From Sphingobacteriales bacterium TSM_CSS (lineage in GTDB: Bacteria; Bacteroidota; Bacteroidia; Chitinophagales; UBA2359): 64,000 nt of DNA. Shown in pieces: positions 52,901 to 61,900 of this stretch. The first letter of the stretch is position 1. Each line of letters opens with the position of its first letter. Where the stretch lies: the NCBI GenBank assembly GCA_002212985.1, contig NBMY01000147.1:1-64000 (forward strand), given 5' to 3'. The position numbers and the translations under genes are program-made. Below the pieces are notes generated by a model. The model worked only from the letters and a program-made list of their open reading frames with translations. It had not been told where the DNA came from and did no database searches.

Positions 52901-54049
52901 TTAAAGTACTTTAAACTCGGTACGCCTGTTTTTTGCCCGGCCTTCTTCGGTTGCATTGTCGGCAGCAGGTTTTGTTGCGCCATAACCTTTAAAAGCCAAC
53001 CGAGCCTTGTCAATACCTTTGGAAACAAGGTAATCATATACTGCTTTGGCACGGTTGTTAGATAGTGCCAGATTTGCTTTTGCATCGCCCTGATTATCGG
53101 TATGTCCGTCTATTTCAATTTTGAGGGTGGGCTTGCTTTTCATCAATTCGGCAAGTTTATCTAATTCAATAGCCGATTCTTTGCGCAAATCAAATTTGCC
53201 TGTAGCAAAAAAGACATTGTTTAGTTTAATTACCTCACCCGCTTTAAGTTCCCTGCGTTCTTTTGCAAGCTTATCCAGTTCCGATTCTACAAATACTACC
53301 GGCGGCTCTGCAGCCCCTGCTACGCTACCCGTTGCGGCAGCCACTTTAGGAAAACTCATTCCCTTGGTGTAAAACTTGTTTACCCCGGTAATGGCATTGT
53401 AAATATCGTCGGCGGTGGCGTTGGCACTTTTTGCAATGCTGTCGTTACTTGCCAGATATTCGGCCTGTAATTTTTTAACATAGGCAATTATTTTCCAACG
53501 CTCATCTTTGTTAAGTTGCCCGGCATAAGAACCCATCATGTTTTTTCCATAATGCACAGAATGAAACATTTTGCCTTCGCTTAAATTCAGTACCCGGTCT
53601 TCAAAGTACGACGGCGGGGGCGCAGGGTATTTGCCGTTGGTAACAATATAACCCTTTGCATCGCCTTTTTCGCCGTGGCATATTGCGCAGTTGGAGTTAA
53701 ACAACACTTTTGCATCTTCCAATACTGCTGCCTTGGTAGCATTATAAGGGTTGGTAAGTTGCAAGCCGGCTTGTTCATAGCCTTCGGGGGTATCGGGAAA
53801 ATGGTAGGGCATAAAACCTCGCGGAATAGTTCCTTTTACCGGTTCCCTGGCCGATTTTCCATCGGCAAAAAGATTTATTTGCTGACCGTCAACCATTACC
53901 GGTCGGCTGGGAGAGTAATACTCATACGCCTCAGAGTGTGCCATATCGGGCATATACTCTCGCCCCGTAAAATCACCGCCTGCACGGCAACCTCCCAACA
54001 GCAGGGCGCCTGCGGTTACTACAACTGTAAGTAAAGTATTTTTACGCAT
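52901..54049 (-). CDS. actE: ActE-type cytochrome c fused to an OmpA peptidoglycan-binding domain
   Basis: 382 residues. The lipoprotein signal (LLLGGCRAGG, lipid Cys 21) is followed by the ActE region and a class I cytochrome c domain with C121-AICH125 and a following Met-containing stretch (MMGSYAGQLNKDERWKIIAYV). An Ala/Val/Pro linker (about 230-265) precedes a complete OmpA-C domain (about 275-382): DGHTDNQGDAKANLALS and NNRAKAVYDYLV hold the Asp and Arg that contact diaminopimelate. Normal ActE is a mono-heme lipoprotein without this domain. The fusion would tether the complex to the cell wall. Only one in-frame gene; no frameshift at the join. Confidence 0.9.
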   Translation of the reverse strand: MRKNTLLTVVVTAGALLLGGCRAGGDFTGREYMPDMAHSEAYEYYSPSRPVMVDGQQINLFADGKSAREPVKGTIPRGFMPYHFPDTPEGYEQAGLQLTNPYNATKAAVLEDAKVLFNSNCAICHGEKGDAKGYIVTNGKYPAPPPSYFEDRVLNLSEGKMFHSVHYGKNMMGSYAGQLNKDERWKIIAYVKKLQAEYLASNDSIAKSANATADDIYNAITGVNKFYTKGMSFPKVAAATGSVAGAAEPPVVFVESELDKLAKERRELKAGEVIKLNNVFFATGKFDLRKESAIELDKLAELMKSKPTLKIEIDGHTDNQGDAKANLALSNNRAKAVYDYLVSKGIDKARLAFKGYGATKPAADNATEEGRAKNRRTEFKVL

Positions 54050-54082
54050 TACAAATGCTTTTTTCGTTATCTGCTCAATTGG

Positions 54083-54673
54083 TTAGTGGTGGTGACTTTC
54101 TACTATTACACCGCCGTCTTTTTTGATAAGATTGGCTTCCAGTTCGTTTTCCATTTCTTTTACATACACTTCCTCTGCCCCGCTTTGCTTTAATAAACCG
54201 GTTATTTTGGTAATATCGGCTTCTTCGTGGTACTTTTTAAGGCAAAAAGCCATCACAAATTTGTCATCGGTAATGCGCGGGTCTAAAATTTCTGCATCGC
54301 GAAGTACCGAAAAACCATTGCGAATATAATAAACCACGGTCATACCTACCGAGGCGAACAATACGGTTAATTCAAAAGAAATGGGGCCGTATGCAGGAAA
54401 GCTGAAAAAGGGTTTACCACCCACAATAACTTTCCAGTCAATAGACATAATATAAGACATGGCAGTTAAGGCAAACAGGGTTCCAATTGCGCCAAACACA
54501 AACCCTATAGTATGCAGGCGGGTATCCTGCAATCCCATTGCTTCATCAAGGCCGTGTACCGGAAATGGGGTAAAAACTTCGTGCATCTGGTAACCTTCTT
54601 TGCGTACCTGAGTTACTGCATCCAGTAACACGTCGTCGTCGTTATAAACCCCAACCAAATATTTATGTTTCAT
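54083..54673 (-). CDS. actD: ActD, DUF3341 subunit of alternative complex III
   Basis: 196 residues. A cytosolic N-terminal part (KYLVGVYNDDDVLLDAVTQV) and two transmembrane helices (about 55-75 and 98-118, near GFVFGAIGTLFALTAMSYI) are followed by a soluble C-terminal part ending in HHH. It matches DUF3341/ActD, a structural subunit next to ActC. Sits between ActC and ActE genes as usual. Confidence 0.93.
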   Translation of the reverse strand: MKHKYLVGVYNDDDVLLDAVTQVRKEGYQMHEVFTPFPVHGLDEAMGLQDTRLHTIGFVFGAIGTLFALTAMSYIMSIDWKVIVGGKPFFSFPAYGPISFELTVLFASVGMTVVYYIRNGFSVLRDAEILDPRITDDKFVMAFCLKKYHEEADITKITGLLKQSGAEEVYVKEMENELEANLIKKDGGVIVESHHH

Positions 54674-54732
54674 TGTTGCTTATTTTTGAGTTTGCTTTGC
54701 TTGTTTTGAATTGGTCAAAAAAAACCCGTTTT

Positions 54733-56223
54733 TTACTTATCGTCTTTATCGTGCAAGGCACCGGCCAAGTTTGCACCGCCAAGGTATGTTTGTTCTTTAT
54801 CTGCTTTCTCTTTTTCGGCAATTTTCTCAATATATTGGTCGCCGGCTACTTTCAAAATGGCTTTTACTTCTGCCATGGCAATTACAGGCAAATAGCGGCA
54901 GAAAATGAGGAAAAGTGTCATGAAAATACCCAATGTGCCTACGAAAATACCAACCTCCACCCATGTGGGTGAATAGTAAGTCCAGCTTGAAGGAATATAG
55001 TCGCGGTGAAGTGAAGTAACAATTATCACAAAACGCTCAAACCACATGCCTATATTGATGAAGATAGACATAATAAAAGTTACGACTATACTTCTTCTCA
55101 ATTTCTTGAACCAGAAAATTTGGGGTGACAGTACGTTGCAGGTCATCATTGACCAGTAAGCCCACCAGTAAGGAGCGGGCTCAACACCCAAAAGCGGCCC
55201 GAAAATGAACGGGTCGGCTACCCTGTTGCGAATGAACACCCATTGCTCGTAAACATTACCCGAATACCAGGCCACAAAGAACTCGGTAATATAGGCAATA
55301 CCCACAATGGAGCCGGTCATTACAATGATTTTGTTCATTGATTCGATGTGGGCAATGGTAATGTATTGCTCAAGCCCCATTACCTTTCTGGCAATAAGCA
55401 TAAGGGTTAAAACCATTGCAAAACCCGAAAAGATAGCACCGGCAACAAAGTACGGAGGAAATATAGTGGTATGCCAGCCGGGAATAACCGAAGTGGCAAA
55501 GTCGAAACTTACTATTGAGTGAACCGATAATACCAGTGGCGTTGACAATCCGGCCAAAACAAGGCTGAGCGATTCAAAACGCTGCCATTGTTTGGCAGTT
55601 CCTGTCCACCCGAAACTTAACCGCGAGTAAATTTTGCGAGCCAATCCTTTGGTACGGTCGCGAATAGAGGCTATATCGGGTAAAAGCCCGGTGTACCAAA
55701 ACAAAAGCGAAACGGTAAAATAGGTACTGATTGCAAATACGTCCCACAGCAGCGGCGAGTTAAAGTTTGGCCACAAAATACCGCGGGTATTGGGGTATGG
55801 AAAGATGAAAAATGCCATCCAAATACGACCCATGTGAATAAGCGGAAACAAACCGGCACACATTACCGCAAATATGGTCATGGCTTCTGCCGCCCGGTTT
55901 ACCCCGGTACGCCATCTTTGCCTGAACAAGAGCAGAATTGCCGAAATAAGTGTTCCGGCGTGTCCAATACCAATCCACCATACAAAGTTGGTAATATCCC
56001 ATGCCCAGTTTACGGTTTTGTTCAAACCCCACACACCAATCCCTTTCCAAATGGTGTATAAAATGAGCAGGACACCTACGGTAGCAACTGCACCCGACAC
56101 CAGCAGAGCTATCCACCAAAGGCGAGGTGGTTGTTCAATGCTGCGGCTGATGTCTTCTGTAATATCGTGATAAGACTTATTGCCGTTAATTAGCGGCTCT
56201 CTTATGGGCGATGTATAATGCAT
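54733..56223 (-). CDS. actC: ActC, NrfD-like membrane subunit of alternative complex III
   Basis: 496 residues with about ten transmembrane helices of the NrfD/PsrC fold. [24 protein letters not shown] and [26 protein letters not shown] are conserved in ActC. It holds the quinol-binding site in the membrane and passes electrons to the periplasmic Fe-S subunit ActB. C-terminus is a charged cytosolic tail ([14 protein letters not shown]). Confidence 0.95.
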   Translation of the reverse strand: MHYTSPIREPLINGNKSYHDITEDISRSIEQPPRLWWIALLVSGAVATVGVLLILYTIWKGIGVWGLNKTVNWAWDITNFVWWIGIGHAGTLISAILLLFRQRWRTGVNRAAEAMTIFAVMCAGLFPLIHMGRIWMAFFIFPYPNTRGILWPNFNSPLLWDVFAISTYFTVSLLFWYTGLLPDIASIRDRTKGLARKIYSRLSFGWTGTAKQWQRFESLSLVLAGLSTPLVLSVHSIVSFDFATSVIPGWHTTIFPPYFVAGAIFSGFAMVLTLMLIARKVMGLEQYITIAHIESMNKIIVMTGSIVGIAYITEFFVAWYSGNVYEQWVFIRNRVADPFIFGPLLGVEPAPYWWAYWSMMTCNVLSPQIFWFKKLRRSIVVTFIMSIFINIGMWFERFVIIVTSLHRDYIPSSWTYYSPTWVEVGIFVGTLGIFMTLFLIFCRYLPVIAMAEVKAILKVAGDQYIEKIAEKEKADKEQTYLGGANLAGALHDKDDK

Positions 56224-56333
56224 AGTAAGAAACTTTTTTTTTCTTTATTTTCCGAAGTGTTGAATCTACACAACTCTTCTTAAATATGCTTTTACTTTTT
56301 ATTAACTGTGTCCTTCATGTTTAACCTCTTGTT

Positions 56334-59300
56334 TTAACTCTCCGTAGCCTCCCGGTTTCTGATTTGTGTCATATAAGCTACACCGGGCAGCACATGCAAA
56401 TCTTCAAGTAAGCGATAGCTGCGTTCATTGGCGCTCAATATTGATACGGTTGTTTCAGGGTTGTTTACATCACCAAAAACAATAGCATCGGCCGGGCAAG
56501 CCTGCTGACAGGCGGTTAAAATATCGGTTTCCTTCAACTGTCGTCCTTCTCTTTTGGCTGCCAATTTACCTTCCTGTATGCGCTGCACACAGAAACTGCA
56601 TTTCTCAATAACCCCGCGTGAGCGCACCGTAACATCGGGGTTCAGCACCATGCGGGTAAGGTCTTCCACCATAATGTACTCATCATTGTCAAAGATGGTT
56701 CCTTTGTAGAAACTGTCGGCCCCTTGGTAGTCAAACCAGTTAAAGCGGCGCACTTTATAGGGGCAGTTGTTGGCGCAGTAGCGGGTACCAATACAACGGT
56801 TATAAGCCATTTGGTTTATACCCTCGCTGCTGTGGTTGGTTGCTGCCACCGGACAAACGTTTTCGCAGGGTGCGTTGTCGCAATGCTGGCACATCATGGG
56901 CATAAACGTCACATCGGGGTTTTCCATATCTCCCGAATAGTAGCGGTCTATGCGCATCCAGTGCATTTCGTGTGCCCGTTTCACCTCGTCTGCACCAACA
57001 ATAGGCACATTGTTTTCAATATTGCAGGCTGTAACACAGGCACCGCAGCCAACACAAGTGTTCAGGTCTATTGCCAAACCCCAGTGGTGGCCTCTTTTAT
57101 ACAACTCGGTATGCGGGCCAAATTCATTGTCTTTGCCATAAAGGGTAAAGAAATATTCATCGGGGTGGTCTTTCAGTTTTTTGGTCAACTCATTGCCTGC
57201 CCACGGATTTTTCTCATAGGTTACCAGTTCGGTTTCCCGTATAAGGGGGCGTTTGTTGTTGCCAACGCCGGTATCGTCAATGGTGTGGTGTGTTTGGGTT
57301 CGGGCCATTTCTACCGTTCCGCCCACTTTTTCAACAGATACGCCATTGGTTACTATATAGGTAAACTGGTTGCCGTTAAAGCCAACAAATGGAAACGCAT
57401 TTTGCCCAACATTGCATTGCTCGGCTCCTGCTTTGGTTCTGCCATAGCCCAATGCAACAGAAATGGTATCGGCTTTTTGCCCGGGTTGGAAAACAAGCGG
57501 CAGTTTAACCGAGTAATTACCGGCTTTTACTTCTAACAAGTCATACTCTTTCCAGCCTTTTTCATCGGCCAAAGACTTGGCAACTGCCGCATAATTGCTC
57601 CAGCATACTTTTGAAATAGGCTCAGGGGTTTCCTGAAGGAAGGGGTTGTTGGCATAGCGGCCATCGCCCATAACTACGTTTTCGTACACCACCAGTTTAA
57701 GCCCCGATGCACCCGAAGCTGCCTGTGCAACAGCTTGTGCGGCGGCAGCGACATTACCCTGTGCCGACACGGCGTTGCCCCCGGATGTGCCGGCGCTTTC
57801 GGCAGCATTGTTCCTTTGAATAGCGCTATTTGCATACATGCCGCCAATTACACCAACAGCGGTTTTACCCGGGTTATTCACCTCAAAAACGCCGTCGTGC
57901 AGGGTTTTATCCCAAAAAGCATCAAAATTAGACAGTAAACTTTGCTTCGCAAATATATTTTGTTGCCAGTAAGCCCGAATATAATCATAGTAAGATGCCT
58001 GATTTCCCGACCAGCGCAGCAGGCTTTCCTGAGCCTGACGGGTATCGAATAAAGAGGCAATGGTAGGTTGTTGCAAGTTATAATAGCCCGATTTTACTTC
58101 GGCATCGCCCCAAGATTCGAGGTAGTGATTATCGGGGCAAAGCAAGGTGCAGTGTTGGGCGGTTTCGTCTAAGCGGTCGCTGAAAGAAATACTGAGGGGC
58201 ACTTTTTTCAATCCGCTTACGAATTTTTCAGCTTCGCGGTAGTTGTAGGCGGGGTTAACTCCATAAACAATGATTGCCCCTACCCTGCCGCTGTTCATAT
58301 CGTCAACCAATGCAGCCATAGCTTTGTCGTCGCCCTGATACAGGTTGTAAGATTGCCCCATATCAATCGTGCTGCCATAGTTGCCCAGCAGGTTGTTAAT
58401 GGCATTTACCACCATTTGCACGTTGGCATCATTTGAACCGCTTACTACCAAAGATTTTCCGCGGTTGGCTGCTAATTCCATGGCTGCCTGTTTTAAGGCT
58501 GCCGTAACCTTGGCATCTAAATTAACGGCAGGTCCACCGCCGCCCAATTCGTTGTACAGGGCTACTGCTACGGCACCTTCTTCGGTGGGGCTTACGGTAA
58601 AGCGTTTATCGGCTTTGCCGCCGGTAATGGTCATAAGCGATTCAAACTGCCAGTGTTTTGACATGGCAGGCTGCTCTTTGCTTACTTTGCGGTTTTTAAC
58701 GTATTGTTTGGTAAATTCTACCGGTGAAACCCATGTGCCAAGAAAATCGGCACCAATGCCCACTATTACCTGTGCCTTGCTGAAATCGTAAGAAGGAATT
58801 GCTTTTTTACCGAACATCTGCTCATTGGCCGAAGTAATGCCGTTGTAAGAAACGGCATCAAAGGTAACATGGCGGGTAGTGGGATATTTTGCTTTAAAAT
58901 CGTTGAAAACCTGCAGGGTGCTTGGGCTTGCTACTGTACCGGTGAGCAGTACAATAGCACCCGATGTTGCTGCAAGCTGTCGGCTTACCTCTGTATCAAC
59001 GGTTTGCCAGTCGGTGCGCTCGCCGCCTTTTCGCGGGGTTGTGCTTCGCGAGCCATCGTACAGGCTAACCACTGATGCCTGCGCCCTTGCGCTGGTACCA
59101 CCCCGGGTGATGGCAGACAGGGTATTGCCTTCAATTTTTATTGGACGGCCTTCACGCGTTTTTACCAGAACACTGCAATAATCATTGCCGTTCAGGAAAG
59201 TTGATGCGTAATAGCTGGCAATTGAAGGGGTCACATCTTCCGGTTTTACCGCGTAGGGAATAATTCTCTTTACCGGTATTTCACAACTGGCAGCCACTGC

Positions 59301-59486
59301 GGCGGCCGTTACGCTGAAACCCAGCACTTTCAGAAAATCACGGCGCGAAGCGGTATTTTCGTTAACCACATTGCCCAACTCCTGCAAGAGGGGTAATTCT
59401 TCGGGAAATTCGTTGCGCTTATTTTGAAGGAACTTTGCGTCTTCGTTCAATTCCTCGAAACCTTTCCAATACTTCTTGTGCTGCAT
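56334..59486 (-). CDS. actB: ActB, fused molybdopterin-like and Fe-S subunit of alternative complex III
   Basis: 1050 residues. The Tat-type signal is a variant (SRRDFLKVLGFSVTAAAVAASC, about residues 51-72) set back from the N-terminus, as in the family. The long middle (about 90-740) is a molybdopterin-oxidoreductase-like fold that is known not to carry molybdenum in ActB. The C-terminal part (about 790-1030) holds four clusters: VGCGACVTACNIENN, CQHCDNAPCENVCPVAAT, CIGTRYCANNCPYKVRRFNW, and CSFCVQRIQEGK with CQQACPADAI. One cluster is expected to be [3Fe-4S]. It moves electrons from ActC to the ActA hemes in the periplasm. Confidence 0.95.
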   Translation of the reverse strand: MQHKKYWKGFEELNEDAKFLQNKRNEFPEELPLLQELGNVVNENTASRRDFLKVLGFSVTAAAVAASCEIPVKRIIPYAVKPEDVTPSIASYYASTFLNGNDYCSVLVKTREGRPIKIEGNTLSAITRGGTSARAQASVVSLYDGSRSTTPRKGGERTDWQTVDTEVSRQLAATSGAIVLLTGTVASPSTLQVFNDFKAKYPTTRHVTFDAVSYNGITSANEQMFGKKAIPSYDFSKAQVIVGIGADFLGTWVSPVEFTKQYVKNRKVSKEQPAMSKHWQFESLMTITGGKADKRFTVSPTEEGAVAVALYNELGGGGPAVNLDAKVTAALKQAAMELAANRGKSLVVSGSNDANVQMVVNAINNLLGNYGSTIDMGQSYNLYQGDDKAMAALVDDMNSGRVGAIIVYGVNPAYNYREAEKFVSGLKKVPLSISFSDRLDETAQHCTLLCPDNHYLESWGDAEVKSGYYNLQQPTIASLFDTRQAQESLLRWSGNQASYYDYIRAYWQQNIFAKQSLLSNFDAFWDKTLHDGVFEVNNPGKTAVGVIGGMYANSAIQRNNAAESAGTSGGNAVSAQGNVAAAAQAVAQAASGASGLKLVVYENVVMGDGRYANNPFLQETPEPISKVCWSNYAAVAKSLADEKGWKEYDLLEVKAGNYSVKLPLVFQPGQKADTISVALGYGRTKAGAEQCNVGQNAFPFVGFNGNQFTYIVTNGVSVEKVGGTVEMARTQTHHTIDDTGVGNNKRPLIRETELVTYEKNPWAGNELTKKLKDHPDEYFFTLYGKDNEFGPHTELYKRGHHWGLAIDLNTCVGCGACVTACNIENNVPIVGADEVKRAHEMHWMRIDRYYSGDMENPDVTFMPMMCQHCDNAPCENVCPVAATNHSSEGINQMAYNRCIGTRYCANNCPYKVRRFNWFDYQGADSFYKGTIFDNDEYIMVEDLTRMVLNPDVTVRSRGVIEKCSFCVQRIQEGKLAAKREGRQLKETDILTACQQACPADAIVFGDVNNPETTVSILSANERSYRLLEDLHVLPGVAYMTQIRNREATES

Positions 59487-59567
59487 TTGGCTATATATCT
59501 TAGTGATTTCGACTATATTTTTCGAAAATTATTAATTTTAATTGTGCTTGGGTAGTGTTTTCCGTTA

Positions 59568-60827
59568 TTAATAGTGGCATTTCTGGCACTCCAAACCGCC
59601 AATATCTTCTACGGTCACTTGTTTAATTTTACCGCTTTTCAAATCTTCGTGCAATTTTTCGTAAGACTTGTAAAATTCATTGCCCGAAAAATTAACATTT
59701 GTTTGGCGGTGGCAATTGATGCACCAACCCATACCCAATGAGGCATTTTGGCGCATTACTTCCATTTCTTCTACCGGCCCGTGGCAGGTTTGGCAAGCAA
59801 CCCCGCCGGCTTTTACGTGTTGTGAGTGGTTAAAATAAACATGGTCGGGAAGGTTGTGAATGCGCACCCACTCTACCGGTTTTTGCTCATAGTTTGGTAT
59901 GTACTGCAACTTGTCGGGGTCCCAGCCTACTGCTTTGTAAATTTTCCCAATTTCTTCTTTACCATATTTTGGACCTTGGTTAATGGCTTTATGGCAGTTC
60001 ATACACAAACTGGGCGAAGGAATTACGGCCGACTTGCCTTTAGAAGCACCCGAATGGCAATACTGGCAGTCTATCTTATTTACCCCGGCATGCAACTGGT
60101 GCGAGAATTTTATGGGTTGTGCAGGCGCATACCCTTGTTGGCGTCCGAGTTTGGTAGCGCTGTCAACGGTGGCATACCCCAAAAAAATGAGTATTGCCAG
60201 CGAACCCAAGGCCATCATTTTTTTGCTGAAAAGAATTTTACCCAGCGGAATGGCATCGGGCATCAATTCGCCCATTTTCTCGCGGAGCATTTTGCCCAAA
60301 GTACCTGTAATGCGGCTGAGTATTAAAGCAACGGCCAGCAGAACGGCGGCAATAATGGTAAGAAACAGGGTTATGGTATTGGGCGAGCCGCCTGCCGGAG
60401 CAGGAGCGGCAGCACCTGTGGCAGCCGGAGCGGCAGCGGCCGGGTTGTCGGTTTCTACCTTAATATAAGTAAGCACTGCGTCAATATCTGCATTAGATAA
60501 ACTAAAGGCAGGCATAACGGTCTTATTAAATTCATTATAAATAGCCACTGCTTTGGGGTCATTGGCTTTTATAAGATCCTGCGAATTTTTAATCCACTTG
60601 TACAGCCATTCCTTATCATATTTATCATATACGCCGGCAAGCGCAGGGCCTACCAGTTTTTGATTAATACGGTGGCAACTGGTACACTGTCCGGTAAATA
60701 TAGTCTGTCCTTTTTTGTATGCCTCACCGGCGCGCGGATCTGCCGCATCTTGCGCCCAAACAGACAAATTGCAGGCAAATAATACAAAAACGGTAATGAG
60801 TAAGCTGAAACGCCTTATACTAAACAT
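59568..60827 (-). CDS. actA: ActA, multiheme cytochrome c of alternative complex III with extra N-terminal cytochrome domain
   Basis: 419 residues. A signal peptide (1-25) is followed by an N-terminal class I cytochrome c domain with CTSCH (48-52) and a distal Met. An Ala/Pro-rich linker (128-148) and two hydrophobic segments (about 151-172, 204-222) lead to the ActA pentaheme domain, with CXXCH at 254, 275, 345, 369 and 414. The last heme motif ends one residue from the C-terminus (CQKCHY). Six hemes in total; the extra cytochrome domain could hand electrons to CoxB directly. First gene of the operon. Confidence 0.94.
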   Translation of the reverse strand: MFSIRRFSLLITVFVLFACNLSVWAQDAADPRAGEAYKKGQTIFTGQCTSCHRINQKLVGPALAGVYDKYDKEWLYKWIKNSQDLIKANDPKAVAIYNEFNKTVMPAFSLSNADIDAVLTYIKVETDNPAAAAPAATGAAAPAPAGGSPNTITLFLTIIAAVLLAVALILSRITGTLGKMLREKMGELMPDAIPLGKILFSKKMMALGSLAILIFLGYATVDSATKLGRQQGYAPAQPIKFSHQLHAGVNKIDCQYCHSGASKGKSAVIPSPSLCMNCHKAINQGPKYGKEEIGKIYKAVGWDPDKLQYIPNYEQKPVEWVRIHNLPDHVYFNHSQHVKAGGVACQTCHGPVEEMEVMRQNASLGMGWCINCHRQTNVNFSGNEFYKSYEKLHEDLKSGKIKQVTVEDIGGLECQKCHY

Positions 60828-60910
60828 ATTGATTGGATCTGTTTTTACTTCAATTTTTAACTCAACAACTAAGAATTATGTTAAAATGCGTTAACAGTTT
60901 TTTGGCGGTG

Positions 60911-60918
60911 CAAATTTA
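60911..60918 (-). promoter_or_regulatory. Candidate -7 element of the ACIII-oxidase operon
   Basis: The minus strand reads TAAATTTG, followed by CACC, about 84 bases before the ActA start. The -33 region is T-rich without an exact TTTG. Confidence 0.45.
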
Positions 60919-61195
60919 TAGATTATAACCGTAAAAAAAACACCGCCGCTATTTTTTTTCATTGTTTAGACAACTTCTAAATAAATTTGCCTTTATTTAG
61001 AGCTTTTTCGGCTTTTTGCAGGTGCTAAAACTAATTGTTACACTTTGCACATTCAATAAACAAGGTAAAAATAAGTTTGTTAGCCGAACTTTCAAATTTT
61101 TCTGAAAATTTTGAAAAAAGTAGATTTCCGGCAGGTTGGCTAAAAACAAGGGCAACCAATTTGCGCCAGATACATTTTGGAAGGTTTGTCCGTGT

Positions 61196-61227
61196 TTTGT
61201 GTATTCGGTAAAAAATGCCTACTTTTG
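61196..61227 (+). promoter_or_regulatory. Promoter of the plus-strand gene at 61298
   Basis: TTTG (61196-61199), exactly 20 bases, then TACTTTTG (61220-61227): the cleanest full promoter in the window. It lies inside the longer frame starting 61136, which argues for the start at 61298. Confidence 0.65.
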
Positions 61228-61297
61228 TCTGTTTTTACCAACTAACCGTTTTGAAAACCACCCTATTCTTTTATTCAAACCATTTTATTGTTCTAAT

Positions 61298-61795
61298 ATG
61301 TTTAATAATATAGGTACAACAGAGTTATTGGTTTTTGCCATTGGGGCAATTATTGTTATTTACATTTTAATGCGTGTTGCCCGGTTTTTCTTCCGCATTT
61401 TGTTTTTTGTGGCTGTTATTGCTGCATTGTTTTACTTTATAAGCGGCAGAAGTATTACCAGCTTTTTTTCTACACCCACCATTGAAGGCCTTTTTGAAAA
61501 AACTACACTAACCAATATGTATCACAACACCTGCAAAGGCGGCACTGCCACCGATGCAAAGTGCGCCTGCATAGTAAATGTGGTGTATAGCGATTTGAAG
61601 GTTAAATATACCGATGCCGGCATAAAAGATTTGGATAACAACAAGATGCTGCTGATGGTAGAGGTACGCAGCAGTGTTAAAAAACATGCATCTGAAATGG
61701 AGGCTTGCTTAAAACAGAAAGGAAGCGAGGGGCTGAAGTTTCTGGAAATTCTGAAAGATGTCGTGAATAAGCCGGCGCCAACTCCGCAGAAATAG
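61298..61795 (+). CDS. Small membrane-anchored protein of unknown function
   Basis: 165 residues from ATG 61298 (the longer frame from 61136 is disfavoured by the promoter position). One long hydrophobic region (about 8-47) forms one or two N-terminal helices. A soluble part contains four Cys within TCKGGTATDAKCACIVNV and EACLKQKG, spaced for disulphides. Helical C-terminus ends in Pro/Lys-rich KPAPTPQK. Not recognised as a known family. Convergent with the protease gene, sharing a terminator. Confidence 0.65.
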   Translation: MFNNIGTTELLVFAIGAIIVIYILMRVARFFFRILFFVAVIAALFYFISGRSITSFFSTPTIEGLFEKTTLTNMYHNTCKGGTATDAKCACIVNVVYSDLKVKYTDAGIKDLDNNKMLLMVEVRSSVKKHASEMEACLKQKGSEGLKFLEILKDVVNKPAPTPQK

Positions 61796-61836
61796 CTTTC
61801 CTTTTGGGGAGCGCAGTTAAGCATCGGGAGAAAAAA

Positions 61837-61880
61837 GAAAAGTGCAACATTTGCTGTAAGTAGCAGACGTTGCACTTTTC
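61837..61880. terminator. Bidirectional terminator
   Basis: GAAAAGTGCAAC (61837-61848) pairs with GTTGCACTTTTC (61869-61880) around a 20-base loop with a small CTG/CAG stem. An A-rich run upstream serves as the T-run on the minus strand, for the protease gene. Confidence 0.82.
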
Positions 61881-61900
61881 AGTTATCCGACAAGTTAAGT

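Larger units (their letters stand above)
60828..61297. other. 470-base divergent promoter region
   Basis: Between the ActA start and the plus-strand gene start at 61298. It holds -7 boxes for both directions (60911-60918 minus; 61220-61227 plus). No gene or repeat is seen; composition is AT-rich. Confidence 0.6.

Noticed and set aside
56724-57536. Plus-strand open frame of 270 residues
   Set aside because: Antisense to ActB, whose Fe-S motifs are unmistakable; composition is that of a shadow frame.
56334-59486. ActB as an active molybdenum enzyme
   Set aside because: Its placement within actA-F identifies it as the ACIII subunit, which is known to have the fold without a molybdenum cofactor.
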